Position numbers and translations under genes: made by a program. This document shows positions 4,998-8,116 of a stretch of 8,116 nucleotides of DNA, in pieces. The stretch comes from Lachnospiraceae bacterium UBA7598 (GTDB lineage Bacteria > Bacillota > Clostridia > Lachnospirales > Lachnospiraceae). The stretch covers positions 1 through 8,116 of the forward strand of contig DLQV01000112.1 in NCBI GenBank assembly GCA_002474415.1. The letters run 5' to 3'. The notes under the pieces were generated by a model that worked only from the letters and a program-made list of their open reading frames with translations, was not told the DNA's origin and did not search any database. Positions within the stretch are counted from its first letter, which is position 1. Each line of letters opens with the position of its first letter.

Positions 4998-5726
4998 ATG
5001 AGCGTAATTTCTATGAAACAGTTACTTGAGGCAGGTGTTCATTTCGGACATCAGACAAGAAGATGGAACCCTAAAATGGCTCCATACATTTACACAGAGC
5101 GTAATGGTATCTACATCATTGACTTACAGAAGTCTGTTGGTAAGGTAGATGAGGCATATGATGCAATTTCTGATATCGCTGCTCAGGGTGGTACGATTCT
5201 TTTCGTTGGTACAAAGAAGCAGGCACAGGATGCAATCAAGACAGAGGCAGAGCGTTGCGGAATGTACTATGTAAATGAGAGATGGTTAGGTGGAATGCTT
5301 ACAAACTTCAGAACTATCCAGAGCCGTATCGCACGTCTGAAAGAAATCGAGACCATGTCTGAAGATGGAACATTTGATGTTCTGCCAAAGAAGGAAGTTA
5401 TCGCACTGAAAAAAGAGTGGGATAAGTTAGAGAAGAACCTTGGCGGAATCAAGGATATGAAGAGAATTCCTGACGCTATTTTCATCGTAGATCCTAAGAA
5501 GGAGAGAATCTGTGTACAGGAAGCACAGTCTTTGGGAATCACATTGATCGGTATCGCTGATACAAACTGTGATCCGGATGAGTTAGATTATGTAATCCCA
5601 GGTAATGATGATGCAATCAGAGCCGTTAAGCTTATCGTTTCTAAGATGGCAGATGCTGTTATCGAGGCAAAGCAGGGAACTGAGGAAGTTGCTGCAGAAG
5701 CTGCTGAGGAGACAGTAGAAGAATAA
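4998..5726 (+). CDS. rpsB: 30S ribosomal protein S2
   Basis: This 242-residue protein of the small ribosomal subunit is needed for late assembly and for docking of S1-like factors near the mRNA exit region. The N-terminus [29 protein letters not shown] is a textbook S2 signature. Other clear blocks are [46 protein letters not shown] and [25 protein letters not shown]. The C-terminus is an acidic, alanine-rich tail ([14 protein letters not shown]), common in Firmicutes. The ATG at 4998 follows GGAGGT (4985-4990) by seven bases. The frame is open back to 4908, but that stretch is the structured leader and has no ribosome binding site. Codon use shifts here to forms typical of highly expressed genes (more AAG, GGT and GCT) compared with the flagellar genes upstream. 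tsf follows after 37 bases with no terminator. Confidence 0.98.
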   Translation: MSVISMKQLLEAGVHFGHQTRRWNPKMAPYIYTERNGIYIIDLQKSVGKVDEAYDAISDIAAQGGTILFVGTKKQAQDAIKTEAERCGMYYVNERWLGGMLTNFRTIQSRIARLKEIETMSEDGTFDVLPKKEVIALKKEWDKLEKNLGGIKDMKRIPDAIFIVDPKKERICVQEAQSLGITLIGIADTNCDPDELDYVIPGNDDAIRAVKLIVSKMADAVIEAKQGTEEVAAEAAEETVEE

Positions 5727-5763
5727 TTTTTGCATAATCATTCGAGAATTGGAGGAAAAAAAG

Positions 5764-6846
5764 ATGGCAATTACTGCTGCTATGGTTAAGGAACTGCGTG
5801 AGATGACAGGCGCAGGTATGATGGATTGTAAGAAAGCTTTGACAGAGACAAACGGAGATATGGATGCCGCTGTTGATGTTCTGAAAAAAAGCGGTGCAGC
5901 TAAGATGGAGAAGAAGCAGAACAGAATCGCTGCTGAAGGTATCGCAAGAGTTGCAGTAAATGGAAATGTTGCAGTTGTAGCTGAGGTTAACTCAGAGACA
6001 GATTTCGTTGCTAAAAATGAGACATTCCAGGAGTTTGTTCAGACAGTTGCAGATACAGCACTTGCTTCTGATTTAAACGGTGGAGCAAACGGCGAAGACA
6101 TTGATGCACTTCTTGCAACAAACGGACTGAGTGATCTGCTTGTTGAGAAGACAGCAACAATCGGAGAGAAGTTATCTGTGCGTAGATTTGCAAAGGTAAC
6201 AGGTGATGTTGTTGCTTCTTATATCCACGGTGGTGGAAGAATTGGTGTTGTTATCGCTGCAGATGGCGCATCTGATGATGCTGCAAAAGAGGCTCTTACC
6301 AACATTGCTATGCAGGTTGCTGCAATGAACCCACAGTATATCAGCAGAAATGACATTTCCGCTGAGGAACTTGCAAAGATCAAAGAGATCACAATTGACA
6401 GTGCATTAAATGATGCAACAACTCTTCCAAAGCCGATCTTAAACAAGTTACTGGATAAGGCAATCGGTGAGAAGGTATGGAGTGACGAGGATATCAATAA
6501 CTTCGAAGAGCATAAGAGCAATATGAATTATGTCTGGAATTTCCTTTCTGATGCTGCAAAGGCTCAGTTGGCTGAGTTAGCTATGGCAGATAAGGCATCT
6601 ATCACTGCTGAGAAGATGTTCGGTGGTCTTGTAGAAGGCCGTGTATCTAAGCAGTTAAAGGAGATCTGCCTTCTTGATCAGACATATGTTAAGGCTGAAG
6701 ATGGCAAGCAGTCTGTAGCCAAGTATCTTGAGTCTGTTTCTAAGGATCTTAAAATCACCAAGATGGTTCGTTTCGAAGTTGGTGAAGGTATGGAAAAGAA
6801 ACAGGAAGATTTCGCAGCAGAAGTTGCTGCACAGATGAACGCATAA
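5764..6846 (+). CDS. tsf: Translation elongation factor Ts, with a long internal insertion
   Basis: EF-Ts catalyses GDP release from EF-Tu so that it can be recharged with GTP. The N-terminal UBA-like domain is clear (residues 1-45: MVKELREMTGAGMMDCKKAL, NGDMDAAVDVLKKSG), as is the TDFV signature at 79-82 (VNSETDFVAKNETF). The core block LTNIAMQVAAMNPQYISRNDIS (178-199) and the C-terminal LVEGRVSKQLKEICLLDQTYVK and FEVGEGMEKKQEDFAAEVAAQ are all present. The protein is 360 residues, against about 283-293 in E. coli and B. subtilis. The excess lies between ALN (214-216) and VEGR (290-293), where 73 residues replace about 11. The ATG at 5764 is set by GGAGG at 5751-5755, and a TTG at 5749 is rejected. 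The frame is intact throughout, so the insertion is not an assembly break. Confidence 0.97.
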   Translation: MAITAAMVKELREMTGAGMMDCKKALTETNGDMDAAVDVLKKSGAAKMEKKQNRIAAEGIARVAVNGNVAVVAEVNSETDFVAKNETFQEFVQTVADTALASDLNGGANGEDIDALLATNGLSDLLVEKTATIGEKLSVRRFAKVTGDVVASYIHGGGRIGVVIAADGASDDAAKEALTNIAMQVAAMNPQYISRNDISAEELAKIKEITIDSALNDATTLPKPILNKLLDKAIGEKVWSDEDINNFEEHKSNMNYVWNFLSDAAKAQLAELAMADKASITAEKMFGGLVEGRVSKQLKEICLLDQTYVKAEDGKQSVAKYLESVSKDLKITKMVRFEVGEGMEKKQEDFAAEVAAQMNA

Positions 6847-6878
6847 TCCGTTTATCAAGTTAAGCTGTGTGAAAACGC

Positions 6879-6925
6879 AAAAGGAGTCGTGGTTTTGGAA
6901 AACAGGAAACCGTGGCTCCTTTTTT
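6879..6925 (+). terminator. Intrinsic terminator of the rpsB-tsf unit
   Basis: Bases 6879-6895 (AAAAGGAGTCGTGGTTT) pair with 6907-6923 (AAACCGTGGCTCCTTTT) over 17 bp with three G-U pairs and no bulge, around an 11-base loop. A run of six T (6920-6925) follows directly. This is a strong Rho-independent terminator located 32 bases after the tsf stop codon. Confidence 0.92.
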
Positions 6926-6957
6926 ATAACAATTTTACAACAACAGGGAATTAAATC

Positions 6958-6985
6958 TTTACAAGTTTTCAAAATATGTTAAAAT
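6958..6985 (+). promoter_or_regulatory. Candidate housekeeping promoter for the deacetylase-like gene
   Basis: TTTACA at 6958-6963 and TAAAAT at 6980-6985 are separated by 16 bases. TGT (6977-6979) just before the -10 gives an extended -10 element. It lies directly after the tsf terminator and about 25 bases before the ribosome binding site of the next gene, so transcription would begin near 6992. Confidence 0.65.
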
Positions 6986-7016
6986 AGAAAAGGATATTTC
7001 CCGGTGGAGGAACAGG

Positions 7017-7979
7017 ATGAGTACAAAAGATTCAGAAGCTCTGGAGCAGCAGCGCCAGAGAAGAAATCGCATCAACCGTATGAAGACGGGAATCATTGTG
7101 ACGATTACGGTTTGGATGCTTGTCTCGCTGTTGGCAATTATCCTTCTGACGGTGCAGGTGGCACGTTTGAGTGGCCAGGTAAAGAGACTGGAGAAAGTGG
7201 AACAGACAACTGTTTCGCAAGATGTCCGGAATTCTAAAAATGTACAGGCTGCTGAGACAGAAAGCAGTGGACAGGAGACACAGAAATCTGCTTACGATAA
7301 AGTTGTGACGGGGATTGATTCCGAGGACAATATGGCAAAAGAAGGAGATACGCATAAAGTATATCTTACCTTTGACGGTGGTCCGGATGAAAATACGGAC
7401 AAGATTCTCGACGTATTGGATAAATACGGAGTTAAAGCAACTTTTTTCGTAGTAGGGGATGATTCTAAGGACATGCAGGCGGTCTATAAGCGGATCGTAA
7501 AAGACGGACATACGCTTGGAATGCATTCCTTTTCCAACAAATATAGTACAATATATGCTTCCACGGAAGCGTTTGAACAGGATTTTGATAAGATTTCCTC
7601 ATATCTGAAAGATGTGACGGGAGTCGACAGTCTTTATTATCGTTTTCCGGGAGGAAGCAGCAATGAAATCAGCAATGTAAATATGGCTGAGTTTGTCCAT
7701 GTTTTAAACAAAAAGGGAATTACATACTTTGACTGGAACGTTTCCGCAGGAGATACTTCATCCGATTATACGGTGAATGATGTTGTGACAAATGTGACAG
7801 AAGGAGTAAAAAGATACAAAACCTCTGTTGTGTTATTACATGACGGAGATAATAAGTCAACAACGGTAGAGGCTCTGGAACCTTTGATTCAGAAACTGCA
7901 ACAGATGAAAGCTGAGATTCTGCCGATTGATGAAAATACAAAAGTGATTCAATATATCAAGGCAGATAGCGTTGAATAA
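7017..7979 (+). CDS. Membrane-anchored NodB-type polysaccharide deacetylase homologue with altered metal site
   Basis: This 320-residue protein has a basic cytoplasmic N-terminus, one membrane helix (about residues 24-48), a short heptad-like and disordered linker (to about 110), and a carbohydrate esterase family 4 domain (about 112-315) facing outward. The NodB motifs are recognisable in order. Motif 1 is TFDGGP (118-123), keeping the catalytic base D120 but with G121 where Asp normally binds metal. Motif 2 is HSFSN (170-174), keeping H170 but with N174 in place of the second metal His. Motif 3 is RFPGG (209-213), motif 4 is DWN (239-241) and motif 5 is LLHDG with H275. Family members remove acetyl groups from peptidoglycan sugars. 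With two of three metal ligands changed, activity is uncertain. GGTGGAGG at 7003-7010 fixes the ATG. A bactofilin-like gene follows after 20 bases. Confidence 0.9.
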   Translation: MSTKDSEALEQQRQRRNRINRMKTGIIVTITVWMLVSLLAIILLTVQVARLSGQVKRLEKVEQTTVSQDVRNSKNVQAAETESSGQETQKSAYDKVVTGIDSEDNMAKEGDTHKVYLTFDGGPDENTDKILDVLDKYGVKATFFVVGDDSKDMQAVYKRIVKDGHTLGMHSFSNKYSTIYASTEAFEQDFDKISSYLKDVTGVDSLYYRFPGGSSNEISNVNMAEFVHVLNKKGITYFDWNVSAGDTSSDYTVNDVVTNVTEGVKRYKTSVVLLHDGDNKSTTVEALEPLIQKLQQMKAEILPIDENTKVIQYIKADSVE

Positions 7980-7999
7980 ATATGAGTGGAGGAAGCACG

Positions 8000-8116
8000 A
8001 TGGGATTATTTAAAGATTTTAAGGATGATTTTTCTCAGGCAGTCAATGAAATGATGCCGGGGGCAGATGCTCCGGAAAAAGAAAACAAGGCAGAAGACCT
8101 GGTAGTTAACACTTTA
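8000..8116 (+). CDS. Bactofilin-like (polymer-forming cytoskeletal) protein, N-terminal fragment, 3'-truncated
   Basis: Only the first 39 residues are in the window. They begin MGLFKDFKDDFSQAVNEMMPG, followed by an acidic and lysine-rich stretch and then LVVNTL at the edge. GGAGG at 7988-7992 lies seven bases before the ATG, so the start is well supported, and the gene probably shares a transcript with the deacetylase homologue. From memory, clostridial bactofilins often begin with a similar short amphipathic helix (MGFFxDFKEDxSQAVNELxP) and an acidic linker before the beta-helical domain. That domain is not visible here, so the product name is tentative. Bactofilins form membrane-associated filaments that organise cell-wall enzymes, which would fit the upstream neighbour. 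Confidence 0.55.
   Translation, partial: MGLFKDFKDDFSQAVNEMMPGADAPEKENKAEDLVVNTL

Noticed and set aside
7004..7237. Overlapping 77-residue frame across the start of the deacetylase-like gene
   Set aside because: It is a shadow frame; the NodB motifs and membrane helix are encoded in the frame starting at 7017, which has the better ribosome binding site.
1..8116. Mobile elements, CRISPR arrays, tRNA or rRNA genes, defence systems
   Set aside because: No transposase, integrase, spaced direct repeats, cloverleaf or rRNA-like sequence was seen, and the region reads as conserved core chromosome.

Overview
The window looks like part of a chromosome from a motile, low-GC Gram-positive anaerobe of the class Clostridia, most likely Lachnospiraceae. 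The evidence is AT-rich DNA with strong GGAGG ribosome binding sites, a gene order matching the end of the Bacillus/Clostridium flagellar-chemotaxis operon (cheA-cheW-cheC-cheD-sigD-...-rpsB-tsf), and a final partial gene whose N-terminus resembles clostridial bactofilins. The taxonomic assignment is inference from gene order and protein style; no database search was possible.

Bases 1-4835 are the 3' end of a flagellar/chemotaxis operon, all on the + strand and tightly packed. In order they encode the CheW-like C-terminal domain of CheA (truncated by the window edge), CheW, CheC with two intact phosphatase sites, the deamidase CheD, a small two-helix membrane protein with an acidic tail, the flagellar sigma factor SigD/FliA, and three poorly characterised genes. 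These three are a small hydrophilic protein, a membrane-anchored coiled-coil protein occupying the place of swrB in Bacillus, and a membrane-anchored protein ending in an MltG/YceG-like LysM-type subdomain without the catalytic domain. CheA/CheW form the receptor kinase core and CheC/CheD provide adaptation. SigD drives late flagellar genes. The remaining genes are probably accessory to motility or envelope function.

Bases 4836-6925 hold the ribosomal/translation unit rpsB-tsf. A terminator-like hairpin closes the flagellar operon, and a strong extended -10 promoter lies inside that same hairpin. The roughly 115-nt rpsB leader can fold into a two-tier stem, a candidate autoregulatory element. 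EF-Ts carries an internal segment about 60 residues longer than in E. coli or B. subtilis. A strong intrinsic terminator ends the unit.

Bases 6926-8116 form an envelope unit with its own promoter. It contains a membrane-anchored NodB-type polysaccharide deacetylase homologue whose metal-binding motifs are altered (TFDGGP and HSFSN instead of TFDDGP and HSxxH), followed by the start of a bactofilin-like gene cut by the window end.

No mobile element, CRISPR array, tRNA or rRNA was seen. The items most worth a second look are the rpsB leader and promoter-in-terminator arrangement, the altered deacetylase active site, the EF-Ts insertion, and the uncharacterised membrane proteins around sigD. 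Also notable are the perfect 12-bp hairpin between cheW and cheC and two unexpected in-frame TAG codons on either side of the sigD ribosome binding site.
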